Origin: Rhabdobacter roseus
Lineage (GTDB): Bacteria > Bacteroidota > Bacteroidia > Cytophagales > Spirosomataceae
Reading direction: 5' to 3'
NCBI RefSeq assembly: GCF_014202275.1
Contig: NZ_JACHGF010000001.1
Span: 248,001-312,000, forward strand
Length of the DNA: 64,000 nucleotides
How positions within the stretch are numbered: the first letter of the stretch is position 1; each line of letters begins with the position of its first letter. A model generated the notes under the pieces. That model was not told where the DNA came from. It searched no databases and was given only the letters and a program-made list of their open reading frames with translations. A program made the position numbers and the translations under genes. This document shows, piece after piece, positions 35,081-44,541 of this stretch.

Positions 35081-36910
35081 TTAAGATACAGATTTTTCTT
35101 CCTCCACCAGTACTGGTAGCCACAAGCTAAAGGTACTTCCCTGCCCCGGCTGGCTTTTTACCCCAATGCTCCCCCCGTGCGCTTCGGCCATTTTTTTGAC
35201 GTAGCTCAGCCCGAGTCCGAAGCCTTTTACGTCGTGGCGGTTGCCGGTAGGTACCCGGTAAAATTTATCAAAAATACGGCCCAGCTGTTCGCGGCTCATG
35301 CCCAGGCCCTGGTCGGCCACGTCAAGTTGAAGGCCGTTGGCGTCGTTATGGGTTCGGATGGTCAGGTGCAGCTTTTCGGGCGAGTACTTGATGGCGTTGT
35401 CCAGGAGATTATAAAGTACATTGGAAAGATGTACCTCATCGCCGTAGATCATTTCCTGGTCGGCTTCAAATTCCAGCTCTACTTCTCCCTGCTTTTGTTC
35501 AATCTGCACGCTCAGGTTATTGAGTACCTTCCCGATCAGGTCGTGAATATTGACCGCGCTTGGCTTGAGTTTTACTTCACCGCGATCCAGCAGGGCCATC
35601 TGAAGTACCTTTTCGACGTGCGTACCCAGCCGCCGGTTTTCTTCTTTGATTATCCCCAGGTAGCGGTTCAGGCGGGTGGCCGTGTCGGGACTGGGTACCA
35701 CGGAGGTATTTTCCTGGGCCATTTCGGTAGCCAGCGCAATGGTCGAGATGGGCGTCTTGAACTCGTGCGTCATGTTGTTGATGAAGTCGTTCTTGATGTC
35801 GGAGAGTTTCTTCTGGCGCAGGATGGTCGTCACGGCCAGGTAAAAGCACGCCAGAATTACCAGCACCAACACCGCCGAACCCGCCAACATGGTAGACATG
35901 GCTCGCAGGATGTACTGCCGCTGGTCGGGGAAGTACACATAGAGCAAGTTGTTGCCGCTCAGCATTTCGCTGGGAAAAAGCGAAGCTTTGTAGGCGCGCT
36001 GCTCCCAGTCGGTAGTTTGGTGCTCGGCGGTGGAAAAAACCAGATCGCGGCCCGTCTGGCCCCGTACGGCAAACTCATAGGAGAGCGTAATGCCATTTTG
36101 AGCGAGCTCTTTGCGCAGCAGCGAATCCAGCAAAAAGCGATTGACGCGTTCCTTGATGGGCCGCTGGGTGTACATCAGATCCTTCATTACCTCCCGCAGC
36201 AGGTCCGCCCGCGCCAGCGAGGTTGAGGGGGTACCTTGAGCAACAGGAAGCTCCTCCGCAGCAACCGGCGGCGCAGCGACTGCTTTTTTAGAAGAGGTAC
36301 TTTTGCTGCGGGGTGCAGGGGCCTGCCCGGCTGGGGCCGTTTGCTGCTCGGTTAAAGCTTCCTGAAAGGCGCTGCCCAGCTTTTTTTCTTCCTCCAGGCG
36401 GCGGCGCATGAACTCATCCATGCCCGCTATGCCAAAGCGCTGGGCCTGAAAAAACTCGTCGATGATGCGCTGCTGGTGGTCTACCATAACCCGGAAGTTG
36501 GGACTAAGTACGTCCGAAGGGGCCACTTCGGCGTAAAACTGATAGCGTACCTCGCCGTGGGGGCCGAGGGTAATCTCTACGTTGGAAGGTACCTGGGCTA
36601 CGGGCGTAGCGGGTTCTCGTACCGGCGCTGGGGGTACTTTTTGGGCTGGCTTGGGTTTCTCGCGCACCTGCGCGATCTGGTTCAGCTTGGCTTGCTGCTG
36701 CTCGGCTTCGATGCGTTGCTGGAGTAGGTACATCATCTCCTGCTTTTCCAGCCGATGTACCACCGACTGCACCGACTCCGCCACTTTATGGTTGAACTGC
36801 TCGTTCCGGATGGCAATCGCCTCCCGGATCCAGTACCACTGAAATCCGATCAGCCCGATCAGGGCCACGCACATGAGTCCAACAATAATTTGTATCTTCC
36901 TTTTTGTCAT
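35081..36910 (-). CDS. Sensor histidine kinase
   Basis: A 609-aa membrane kinase. The first helix is residues about 5-25 (QIIVGLMCVALIGLIGFQWY) and the second about 350-370 (GSAVLVLVILACFYLAVTTI), with a long periplasmic sensor region of unknown ligand, rich in Ala/Pro/Lys at about 85-220. The phosphoacceptor His is in NNMTHEFKTPIS, the N box in NLLDNAIKYSPE, and G boxes in DQGLGMS and GFGLGLSYVKKMAE. No HAMP domain was seen. ATG 36910 (MTKRKIQ) is preferred to the upstream one at 36961, which would add 17 polar residues. A TACTTTTG -7-type box on the minus strand at 36987-36994 may drive it. Confidence 0.94.
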   Translation of the reverse strand: MTKRKIQIIVGLMCVALIGLIGFQWYWIREAIAIRNEQFNHKVAESVQSVVHRLEKQEMMYLLQQRIEAEQQQAKLNQIAQVREKPKPAQKVPPAPVREPATPVAQVPSNVEITLGPHGEVRYQFYAEVAPSDVLSPNFRVMVDHQQRIIDEFFQAQRFGIAGMDEFMRRRLEEEKKLGSAFQEALTEQQTAPAGQAPAPRSKSTSSKKAVAAPPVAAEELPVAQGTPSTSLARADLLREVMKDLMYTQRPIKERVNRFLLDSLLRKELAQNGITLSYEFAVRGQTGRDLVFSTAEHQTTDWEQRAYKASLFPSEMLSGNNLLYVYFPDQRQYILRAMSTMLAGSAVLVLVILACFYLAVTTILRQKKLSDIKNDFINNMTHEFKTPISTIALATEMAQENTSVVPSPDTATRLNRYLGIIKEENRRLGTHVEKVLQMALLDRGEVKLKPSAVNIHDLIGKVLNNLSVQIEQKQGEVELEFEADQEMIYGDEVHLSNVLYNLLDNAIKYSPEKLHLTIRTHNDANGLQLDVADQGLGMSREQLGRIFDKFYRVPTGNRHDVKGFGLGLSYVKKMAEAHGGSIGVKSQPGQGSTFSLWLPVLVEEEKSVS

Positions 36911-36997
36911 TTTCTTTGGGTACGATGCAACACTCCTTTCCTTACTCACGTCTGTTAGCACAGGGTTTTTATCAAAAATAGTAACACAAAAGTACGT

Positions 36998-37025
36998 CCC
37001 GGAAAGTACCTCTCCGGGTTTTTAA
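36998..37025 (+). other. Hairpin followed by T run in the divergent spacer
   Basis: cccgga (36998-37003) pairs with tccggg (37013-37018), followed by five T residues. It lies upstream of the plus-strand gene at 37100 and has no gene before it on that strand. It could be an attenuator, a stop for stray transcription, or chance. Confidence 0.35.
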
Positions 37026-37099
37026 CAAATTTTAACACCCTGCAATCTAGCAAAGCAAGTACTTTTATGAACCAGAATACTACTAAGTTAAACGAAAAA

Positions 37100-37927
37100 A
37101 TGGCTATGAAAAACACATGTTACCGCCCCATCCTTTTTTGCCTGCCGCTGCTGGCCGGTTTGCTGATGAGCTCAGGTACCTACGCGCAGTCCAAGAACGA
37201 AAATAAAAAAACGACCGTGCGCGTGAAGGTGTCGGAAAACAAAGACGGAAAGCTGGAAGAGGTAGAGCGCAGCTACGAAATAGAGCCGCTGGCCGACGGT
37301 GAGCGCAAGGAATTTATGGACAAAGTACTGGACTCCCTGGGGACGAAAGGCCCCCGCCAGGTCACCATCCTGGTAGAGGACGGCAGTGGGAACGTGGTGA
37401 TTCGGGAGAGCCGCCGCTCCGACGCCCTCCTCCGGAATTCTGAGGAGCCCGTGGTATTTAGCTGGCGGAACGATAAAGATCACTTTCGGTTTGATTTTGA
37501 CAGCGAGCAACGGAAAGGCGAGTTACGCCGCGCTCAGGCAGAAGCCCGTCGACTTCAGACCGAAATACAGCCGCAGATGCGAATCCTGATGCGCGACATT
37601 GAGCGAGCCGGCGACCGCGTGGGGGGGCTTATTTGGGGCCATGAGGGCTACAAGGCAGCCAGCGTACGTTCGCTGAACGTGTACCCGAACAACCCCGACA
37701 ACGGTACCTTGAACGTGCGGTTCAGTGTACCCGAGCCGGGCGACGTCACCATCACCGTGACGGACACCAAAGGAAAAGAGGTAGGTAAAAAAGAGATCAA
37801 AGACTTCAGCGGCAACTTTGTGGGCCAGGTGGAGCTCAAAAAAAATACGACGGGTACCTTGTTCGTGACCGTCACCCAAAAAGACGACGGCGCCGTGCAG
37901 CGGGTGGTGATCCCCGCCGAAAAGTAA
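37100..37927 (+). CDS. Secreted protein with T9SS-like C-terminal domain
   Basis: A 275-aa protein with a signal peptide (CYRPILFCLPLLAGLLMSSG, ending TYAQ). The body is charged and low in complexity, with a helix rich in Arg/Glu at about 165-205 (RRAQAEARRLQTEIQPQM). The last 80 residues look like a type A sorting domain (RSLNVYPNNPDNGTLNVRFS, then FVTVTQKDDGAVQRVVIP). Start codons at 37067, 37100 and 37106 are all possible; I chose 37100. It is divergent from the sensor kinase and may be its target. Confidence 0.75.
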   Translation: MAMKNTCYRPILFCLPLLAGLLMSSGTYAQSKNENKKTTVRVKVSENKDGKLEEVERSYEIEPLADGERKEFMDKVLDSLGTKGPRQVTILVEDGSGNVVIRESRRSDALLRNSEEPVVFSWRNDKDHFRFDFDSEQRKGELRRAQAEARRLQTEIQPQMRILMRDIERAGDRVGGLIWGHEGYKAASVRSLNVYPNNPDNGTLNVRFSVPEPGDVTITVTDTKGKEVGKKEIKDFSGNFVGQVELKKNTTGTLFVTVTQKDDGAVQRVVIPAEK

Positions 37928-37950
37928 GTGCTTGTAACCTCAAAGTACCT

Positions 37951-37987
37951 TGGCCCGAAACGACTTGGCGTTTCGGGCCATTTTTTT
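37951..37987 (+). terminator. Rho-independent terminator
   Basis: Perfect 12-bp stem (tggcccgaaacg 37951-37962 / cgtttcgggcca 37969-37980) with a 6-nt loop and seven T residues. It ends the T9SS-like gene. Confidence 0.95.
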
Positions 37988-38010
37988 GTCTACGGCGGAA
38001 GCAAGTACGC

Positions 38011-38047
38011 TGTTCAAAAACGGACAGCAGGCGTTCATTTTTGAACA
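38011..38047 (+). promoter_or_regulatory. Putative operator with GTTCA half-sites upstream of padR
   Basis: A 10-bp inverted repeat (tgttcaaaaa 38011-38020 / tttttgaaca 38038-38047) includes a nested palindrome gttcattttTGAAC (38033-38046). There are three GTTCA/TGAAC half-sites in 37 bases, about 100 bases before the PadR start codon. Autoregulation by PadR is a reasonable guess; another regulator cannot be excluded. Confidence 0.5.
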
Positions 38048-38146
38048 ATTTAACAGTAGTAAAACCCTTATTCAGAGCCATATGGGTACCTATAGGTACT
38101 TGGCTGCATATTTGTACGACAAAATGTAAACTAATCTAGTACGACC

Positions 38147-38485
38147 ATGCGCCGAACCTACCTGGGCGAATTTGAAGAGCTTGTCCTACTGATGGTCGCC
38201 ATCCTGAACGGCGAAGCCTACGGCGTCACCGTGACCCAGGAAATCGAGCAACAGACGGGCCGGAGCGTCACCTTTGGGACGGTACACAACACGCTCATTC
38301 GTCTGGAAGAAAAAGGTTTCGTCCGCTCCGAGCTGGGTGGCGCTACCGCCGAGCGGGGCGGCAGGCGGAAGCGGCTGTTTTCCATTACCGCCTACGGCAG
38401 TCGCACTTTGCAGGAGATCCAGCAACAGCGGAGCCAACTGTGGCAAATGGTACCTCCCACTTCCCTAAAAGTAAGCGGCGCATGA
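38147..38485 (+). CDS. PadR-family transcriptional regulator
   Basis: A 112-aa winged-helix repressor. The family start is clear: YLGEFEELVLLMVAILNGEA, then YGVTVTQEIEQQTGRSVTFG and the wing region VHNTLIRLEEKGFVRSELGG. The stop codon overlaps the ATG of the next gene (ATGA), so it is coupled to the permease. It likely senses an antimicrobial or other compound and controls the two downstream permease genes. Confidence 0.93.
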   Translation: MRRTYLGEFEELVLLMVAILNGEAYGVTVTQEIEQQTGRSVTFGTVHNTLIRLEEKGFVRSELGGATAERGGRRKRLFSITAYGSRTLQEIQQQRSQLWQMVPPTSLKVSGA

Positions 38486-41109
38486 GTGCTCAGGTACCTA
38501 CCCCGCCGCGCTGGGCGCGCTGGCTGCTCATCCGGCTGCACCCCGAAGATACCCTGGAGGAAGTCGAGGGCGATCTGGAAGAGCTCTACGCCTACTGGTA
38601 CCGGCGCGGGGAGCGGCGGGCCACGTTCAGGTACCTGCTCGGGGTGCTGTCGGTGCTGCCACCCCTGGTGCGGCGGCGAAAACGCAAAGAAGACTACTAC
38701 CAACCACCTTCAAACCTGCATCCTACGATGATTCGGAATTATTTCAAAATTGCTTATCGAAACCTCATTAAACAAAAGGGGTATTCGTTTATCAACATTT
38801 TTGGTCTGGGAACGGCCATGGCCGTGGCGATGCTCATTGGACTTTGGGTTTATGACGAGCTGTCGTTCAATCAGTACCATTCAAATTACGACCGCATTGC
38901 CCAGGTCATGCAACACGCAACGTTTAATGGCAAGGTCGAATCGCAGGTGGCAAATCCTGCCCTGATGGGTCCCGAGATTAGGGAAAAATACGGGAGCAAT
39001 TTCAAGTATGTAGTCCAGGCATCCTGGCCCGGCTCGTATGTATTGTCCATGGGCGATAACCACGTCACGAAGGAAGGCATCTACTTTGAACCCGATGGCC
39101 CGGCTATGCTTGGCCTCCGAATGCTCGAGGGGACGTATGCCGGTCTCAAAGATCCTTACTCAATCATGCTGTCGGAGTCGGTGGCCAGATCGTTGTTTGG
39201 CGAAATGGATGTGGTAGGTAAATCTTTAAAAGTAGGTAGAAAATACGATGTCAAAGTGACCGGGGTTTATGAAGACTTGCCCTATAATACGTCTTTTCGA
39301 AATGTAAAAGTGATCATGCCGTGGTCGTTGTGGCTGATTGATAATCCCTGGGCCAAAACGATGACGAATCCCTGGGGCAGTAACTTTAGCCAAACCTTTG
39401 TGCAGGTAGCGGATAAAGTAGCGATGAACGAGGCCTCGAAACGAATCAAAAACGTAAAACTTGACAACGTAGGTAAGGAGGAGGCTAAATACAAATGGGT
39501 GGTTTTTCTGCACCCTATGAGCAACTGGGAGCTTTACAACGAATTTAAAAACGGAGTGAATACCGGTGGACAAATCAAGTACGTCTGGATGTTTGGCATC
39601 ATTGGCGTCTTTGTATTGATCCTGGCCTGTATCAACTTCATGAACCTGGCCACGGCCCGTAGCGAAAAACGCGCCAAAGAAGTGGGTATTCGCAAGGCGG
39701 TGGGTTCGGTACGGTCGCAGCTGGTCAATCAGTTTTTTGCCGAGTCGTATTTAGTGGTTTTTCTGGCGTTCCTTGTTTCTGTTTTGCTGGTGTTACTCTT
39801 ACTTCCCCCTTTCAATGAGGTGGCCGACAAGAAAATCGAGTTTCTTTGGGAAAATCCTCTATTCTGGTTCATCTGCCTACTTTTTATTGCTATTACCGGC
39901 CTGTTAGCGGGGAGTTATCCAGCCTTTTATTTGTCTTCGTTTCAGCCGTTGAGTGTGCTAAAGGGTACTTTTCGGGTGGGGAAGTGGGCCGCTATTCCCC
40001 GTAAGGCGTTGGTAGTGGTGCAGTTTACCGTTTCCATTGTTTTGATTATCGGGACCATCATCGTGTATCAACAAATCCAGCACGCCAAAAACCGGCCCAT
40101 TGGCTATAACCGGAGCGGGCTGATCAACATGGGGGTGGAGAAAGAAATAAAAGACCATTACGAGGCATTCAGAGCTGAACTGAAATCGGTTGGGGCTATC
40201 GAAGAAATGGCGGCCTCGAACAGCCCGCTGACGGGGATATGGAATACCAACGGCGGTTTTGACTGGGAGGGAAAAGACCCTGGCCTGGCCGTTGATTTCC
40301 CTAACTCCAATGTGACCTACGAATGGGGCAAAACCATAGGCTGGAAAGTGAAAGAAGGACGCGACTTCTCGCGCGACTTTGCCACCGATTCATCGGCTTT
40401 TATTATCAATGAAGCCATGAAGCAATTTCTCGGATTCAAGAATCCTGTCGGCAAAATCCTGAAATGGGAAGGTGAACCCTACACCATCATTGGCGTCGTG
40501 AGCGATATTATGGCCGAATCGCCTTTTTATCCGGTTCGCCCTTCGCTGTATCATATAAACTCAGACAACTTACAGAATCTGACGCTCCGCCTGAACCCTG
40601 CGAAAAGCCCGAGCCAGTCCGTCGTCCAGATTGAGCAAATTTGGCGGAAGTATGTCCCTAACGTACCATTTCATTATCAATTTGTCGACCAGCAGTACGG
40701 CAGCAAATTCGCCTCTGAAGAACGAATCGGGAAGCTATCGGCCTATTTCGCGGTACTGGCTATACTTATCTCCAGTCTGGGTATTTTTGGCATGGCAAGC
40801 TTTGTAGCCGAGCAACGTACCAAAGAAATCGGCATTCGCAAGGTGTTGGGAGCCAGCGTTCTCAATCTCTGGCAGTTATTGACTAAAGATTTCGCGCTAC
40901 TAGTGTTGTTTTCCTGTGTGATCGCTACTCCCATTGCCTACTATTATCTCAATGACTGGCTACAAGGCTACGATTATCGGGTTACTATTTCGTGGTGGGT
41001 CTTTGTAGTATCGGCCATCGGAGCCCTGCTGATTACGCTGCTGACAGTGAGCTTCCAAAGCATCCGAGCGGCCCTGATGAATCCGGTCAAAAGCCTGCGT
41101 AGCGAATAG
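38482..41109 (+). CDS. FtsX-like permease with N-terminal prefix domain, copy 1
   Basis: An 875-aa permease of the MacB/FtsX type with a prefix domain (WARWLLIRLHPEDTLEEVEG, then DLEELYAYWYRRGERR) at residues about 8-80 that is shared with the next gene. Two FtsX blocks flank periplasmic regions (ATARSEKRAKEVGIRKAVGS and AEQRTKEIGIRKVLGASVLN). No ATPase gene is adjacent. Between about 38740 and 41000 the base use is more AT-rich and the GTAC tetramer drops to background, unlike the prefix, the padR gene and the next permease. This points to a mosaic gene. Start ATG 38482 is chosen over 38440 because of the ATGA overlap with padR. Confidence 0.9.
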   Translation: MSAQVPTPPRWARWLLIRLHPEDTLEEVEGDLEELYAYWYRRGERRATFRYLLGVLSVLPPLVRRRKRKEDYYQPPSNLHPTMIRNYFKIAYRNLIKQKGYSFINIFGLGTAMAVAMLIGLWVYDELSFNQYHSNYDRIAQVMQHATFNGKVESQVANPALMGPEIREKYGSNFKYVVQASWPGSYVLSMGDNHVTKEGIYFEPDGPAMLGLRMLEGTYAGLKDPYSIMLSESVARSLFGEMDVVGKSLKVGRKYDVKVTGVYEDLPYNTSFRNVKVIMPWSLWLIDNPWAKTMTNPWGSNFSQTFVQVADKVAMNEASKRIKNVKLDNVGKEEAKYKWVVFLHPMSNWELYNEFKNGVNTGGQIKYVWMFGIIGVFVLILACINFMNLATARSEKRAKEVGIRKAVGSVRSQLVNQFFAESYLVVFLAFLVSVLLVLLLLPPFNEVADKKIEFLWENPLFWFICLLFIAITGLLAGSYPAFYLSSFQPLSVLKGTFRVGKWAAIPRKALVVVQFTVSIVLIIGTIIVYQQIQHAKNRPIGYNRSGLINMGVEKEIKDHYEAFRAELKSVGAIEEMAASNSPLTGIWNTNGGFDWEGKDPGLAVDFPNSNVTYEWGKTIGWKVKEGRDFSRDFATDSSAFIINEAMKQFLGFKNPVGKILKWEGEPYTIIGVVSDIMAESPFYPVRPSLYHINSDNLQNLTLRLNPAKSPSQSVVQIEQIWRKYVPNVPFHYQFVDQQYGSKFASEERIGKLSAYFAVLAILISSLGIFGMASFVAEQRTKEIGIRKVLGASVLNLWQLLTKDFALLVLFSCVIATPIAYYYLNDWLQGYDYRVTISWWVFVVSAIGALLITLLTVSFQSIRAALMNPVKSLRSE

Positions 41110-41113
41110 CTTA

Positions 41114-43738
41114 ATGACTCCCCAGGTACCTACCCCACCGCCCTGGGCGCGCTGGCTCCTAGCCCGGCTGCACCCCGAAGATACCCTGGAAGAGGTCGAG
41201 GGTGATTTAGAGGAGCTCTACGCCTACTGGTACCGCCGCGGGAAGCGGCGAGCCGCGCTCAGGTACCTGCTCGGGGTGCTGTCGGTGCTGCCGCCCCTGG
41301 TGCGGCGGCGAAAACATAAAGAGGAATACGACCGACCACCTTTTTTCCTTCACCCAAGTATGTTCAGAAATCATTTCAAAATTGCGCTCAGAAGTCTTTG
41401 GAAAAACCGGCTTTTTTCGGCTATTAATCTATTTGGGATGTCAGTTGGGATAGGATGTGTAGTGGTACTTATACTCTTTGCCCAAAAATGCCTTACGTGG
41501 GATGCCTTCCACCAAAACGGCGATCGGCTGTATTACATCCAGACCGAGTCTAACGGGCAGAAATACAGTAGTACGGTATTTCCCCTCGTGCGCCAACTCC
41601 TGAAAGACTATCCGGAAATCGAAACCGGGACACATGTGCAGTCGTGGTACTCGCCCTGGATTCATTACCAGGATAAAAATATTCAGGAAAGTACCTTCTT
41701 CGTGGACTCCTCCTTTTTTCAGGTATTCAGCTTTGCGCTTAAGTATGGCGATCCCGCTACTGCGTTTAAAGACAGAAACGCCGTGGTACTAAGTGAGCGG
41801 GTAGCAAGAAGCCTTTTTGGAGATCTTGATCCCGTAGGGAAGGTAGTTACGCTTGACGACACGCTCCAGTTCAACGTGACGGGCGTTCTGGATAAAGTAC
41901 CTGCCAATTCTTCGCAGCAATTTGAGGTGTTGATGCGTACGGAGGTACTTGCCCACTTGCCCGAATTTAAGGAAAGCGCCGACTGGTACAATACATTTTC
42001 TAATGCGTTTATGGTGCTGAAAGAAGGTACCCGTAGCGAGGCCCTGGAAGCGAAGCTGTCCACGTTGGTCAAAACGCACTTCCCGCCCGAATCACAACAC
42101 GTACAGCTCCATTTGAAACCTTACAGAAACTACATTCATGACCGAAATCCTACCTTCAAAGGCCTCATTTATGGAGCGATTGCCATTGCCCTGTTTTTAT
42201 TAGTGATCATCAGCATCAATTTTATTAATCTCAACGTAGCCGCAGCGATACCGCGGCTTAAAGAAGTAGCAGTACGGCGGGTAGTTGGGGCTAATAAAGG
42301 TTCAATTTTGAGGCAATTCTGGATGGAGACAGGCATCATCATGCTCATTTCGGTGCTGCTGGCGCTGCTATGTGCGATCTACTACCTGATACCCGCTTTT
42401 AATCAACTGCGCGATGGAAATATGCAGTTGGATATTTCGCTGGCCCATGATTATCCCACGCTACTGACCGTCCTGGGAGTGACCTTCACCGTGGCGCTCA
42501 TAGCGGGTACCTACCCCGCCTACTACCTTTTGGGACTAAAAATTACGGAAGCCGTAAAGGGCAAACTTTCAAACGGCCCTTACCGGGGCCGTTTGCGCCA
42601 AAATAGCCTGATCGTAGTGCAATTTACGTTGGCCGTGGTGCTGATCGTAGAAACGATTGGCATGCGTCAGCAACTACAATTCATGAAAACGGCCGAGCTG
42701 GGGTATAATAAAAACCAGGTATTGGTTTTTAAAACAGATTTGGCCTATCGGGACGAAACCGTAGCACTTTCGGAGGGAAGGGTGATTCTGGATGAACTAC
42801 GTCAGAATCCAAATGTAGTTTCATTTTGTGCCTCTGAGCTTACGCCCGTCCAGTATTGGCATAATTTCAACACCTATTTTCCTGAAGGAGCCGAAGCTCA
42901 AAAAATAAGGCTACGACACGTAAGTGCCCCGGCGGGCTATTTTGAGACGTATCGTATCCCCTTGGTAGAAGGCCGCGGTTTTTCGGATACCTCGGCCGAC
43001 TCGGCCAACCATTCTGTGGTGATTAACGAAGCGGCCAGAAAGGCTTTCGGCTGGACTACTGCCGTAGGCAAGCAGTTGCGACAGAATAACGATCCACAAG
43101 TCTATACCGTGATTGGGGTAACGAAGGATTTCCATTACCAAAATCTGTCCGAGCGCGTTGAGCCGCTTCTGCACTGGTATAGTGGAAAACAACAACTCAG
43201 TAGTTTTCTGACCGTACGCCTCGTCGATGAGTCAAAAGGTCCGACCCTGATCCATAACCTGGAGGCGCGTTTCAAAAAAATACCGGCCCGGCGGTCCTTG
43301 GGGTACTTTTATCTCAAAGACGAAGTGGCCAAAGCGTACCGGCCTTTTGATAGCATTTGGCAAATGGCCAGCTTTGTCACGCTCATTGCGATCCTGACGG
43401 CCTGCGCGGGTATATTCGGGCTCATCTCGATGGTAACCAAGCAGCGCACCAAGGAAATCGGTATTCGGAAGGTACTTGGTGCCACTGCGCGGAGCATCGC
43501 TATGTTGCTTTCAGGTAGTTTTTTGAAGCTGGTATTACTAGCTCTTCTCCTTGGCCTGCCTCTTTCATTCTGGTTAGGGCAAAAACTCCTGCATACTTTT
43601 GCCTACCGCGTTGAGATTGAATGGTGGTACTTCCTATTAGCCTCGGCACTAGCACTGGGAATAGCCTTATTGACCGTCAGCTTCCAAAGCATCCGAGCCG
43701 CCCTGATGAATCCGGTCAAAAGCTTGCGGAATGAATAG
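41114..43738 (+). CDS. FtsX-like permease with N-terminal prefix domain, copy 2
   Basis: An 874-aa paralogue that starts four bases after copy 1. The prefix (WARWLLARLHPEDTLEEVEG, then DLEELYAYWYRRGKRR) is close to identical to copy 1 in protein and roughly 90 percent identical in DNA by eye. The C-terminal end (LTVSFQSIRAALMNPVKSLR) also matches. The middle is diverged but keeps FtsX blocks (AIPRLKEVAVRRVVGANKGS and VTKQRTKEIGIRKVLGATAR). Both copies probably form a complex with an ATPase encoded elsewhere, exporting an unknown compound. Confidence 0.9.
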   Translation: MTPQVPTPPPWARWLLARLHPEDTLEEVEGDLEELYAYWYRRGKRRAALRYLLGVLSVLPPLVRRRKHKEEYDRPPFFLHPSMFRNHFKIALRSLWKNRLFSAINLFGMSVGIGCVVVLILFAQKCLTWDAFHQNGDRLYYIQTESNGQKYSSTVFPLVRQLLKDYPEIETGTHVQSWYSPWIHYQDKNIQESTFFVDSSFFQVFSFALKYGDPATAFKDRNAVVLSERVARSLFGDLDPVGKVVTLDDTLQFNVTGVLDKVPANSSQQFEVLMRTEVLAHLPEFKESADWYNTFSNAFMVLKEGTRSEALEAKLSTLVKTHFPPESQHVQLHLKPYRNYIHDRNPTFKGLIYGAIAIALFLLVIISINFINLNVAAAIPRLKEVAVRRVVGANKGSILRQFWMETGIIMLISVLLALLCAIYYLIPAFNQLRDGNMQLDISLAHDYPTLLTVLGVTFTVALIAGTYPAYYLLGLKITEAVKGKLSNGPYRGRLRQNSLIVVQFTLAVVLIVETIGMRQQLQFMKTAELGYNKNQVLVFKTDLAYRDETVALSEGRVILDELRQNPNVVSFCASELTPVQYWHNFNTYFPEGAEAQKIRLRHVSAPAGYFETYRIPLVEGRGFSDTSADSANHSVVINEAARKAFGWTTAVGKQLRQNNDPQVYTVIGVTKDFHYQNLSERVEPLLHWYSGKQQLSSFLTVRLVDESKGPTLIHNLEARFKKIPARRSLGYFYLKDEVAKAYRPFDSIWQMASFVTLIAILTACAGIFGLISMVTKQRTKEIGIRKVLGATARSIAMLLSGSFLKLVLLALLLGLPLSFWLGQKLLHTFAYRVEIEWWYFLLASALALGIALLTVSFQSIRAALMNPVKSLRNE

Positions 43739-43770
43739 GACCTGGCGGCCTAAGTACGCCTGAATCAGGT

Positions 43771-43808
43771 AAAAACTTCCCGTCTGGCTAGTCCGGCGGG
43801 GAGTTTTT
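43771..43808 (+). terminator. Rho-independent terminator
   Basis: aaaaacttcccg pairs with cggggagttttt (one G-T pair), loop about 14 nt, then T-rich tail. It ends the padR-permease operon. Confidence 0.8.
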
Positions 43809-43852
43809 GCGTTAAAAAAGCAGGAAAATAACCAGGTGTACCCGAAGAATTG

Positions 43853-43860
43853 TAAATTTG
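43853..43860 (+). promoter_or_regulatory. TAAATTTG -7 box before adk
   Basis: An exact match to the Bacteroidota TANNTTTG -7 element, 50 bases before the adk start codon. No TTG -33 box was found at the usual spacing, so support is partial. Confidence 0.4.
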
Positions 43861-43910
43861 TCCGTTTAACGCAAAAACAACTACTCAGGCACCTAATTTA
43901 CGACGCTACC

Positions 43911-44486
43911 ATGCTCAATCTTGTACTTTTTGGCCCTCCGGGCGCGGGGAAAGGTACCCAAAGTGAAAAAATTATTGAGAAATACCAGCTTGTACACCTA
44001 TCGACGGGCGACTTGCTTCGCTCCGAGATCAAAGCGGGTACCGAGCTAGGGTTAAAAGCAAAAGAGCTGATGGACCAGGGAATCCTGGTGCCCGACGAGG
44101 TTGTAATTGGCATGATCGATAATAAATTGCGGGAAAATCGAGAGGCCGCCGGGTTCATTTTTGATGGCTTCCCGCGTACCGTGAAGCAAGCCGAAGCACT
44201 GGATACCCTCCTCCGCTCGTACGACGAGGAAATTACGGTGATGGTAGCCCTGGTGGTGGACGATGAGGAGTTGGTGAAGCGCCTGCTGCTGCGTGGCCAA
44301 ACCTCCGGACGCCCCGATGACCAGAACGAAACGCTCATCAGCAAGCGAATCCAGGAATATAATAATAAAACCACCCCGGTAGCGGAGTATTACCGCGAAC
44401 AGGGTAAATTTGTAGCCATCGGCGGAATTGGCGAAATAGACACTATTTTCCAGGAGATTTGCCAGGCTATTGAAAAAGAGGCTTAA
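43911..44486 (+). CDS. adk: Adenylate kinase
   Basis: Reversibly converts ATP and AMP to two ADP in the cytoplasm. The P-loop GPPGAGKGTQ starts eight residues in, LVHLSTGDLLRSEIKAGTEL follows, and FIFDGFPRTVKQAEAL carries the AMP-binding Arg. The lid segment is short and has no zinc Cys, giving the 191-aa short form. ATG 43911 is preferred over the upstream frame start at 43836, which would bury the P-loop. It is followed by obg, a common order in this group. Confidence 0.97.
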   Translation: MLNLVLFGPPGAGKGTQSEKIIEKYQLVHLSTGDLLRSEIKAGTELGLKAKELMDQGILVPDEVVIGMIDNKLRENREAAGFIFDGFPRTVKQAEALDTLLRSYDEEITVMVALVVDDEELVKRLLLRGQTSGRPDDQNETLISKRIQEYNNKTTPVAEYYREQGKFVAIGGIGEIDTIFQEICQAIEKEA

Positions 44487-44541
44487 GTAGCAAGACGTAC
44501 CAAACACACCATAATCAACACTCGTTAACCAGGGAGAAGGG

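Noticed and set aside
35177-36226. A 349-codon open frame on the plus strand inside the sensor kinase gene
   Set aside because: The minus strand encodes complete histidine kinase motifs; the opposite frame shows no domain or ribosome site.
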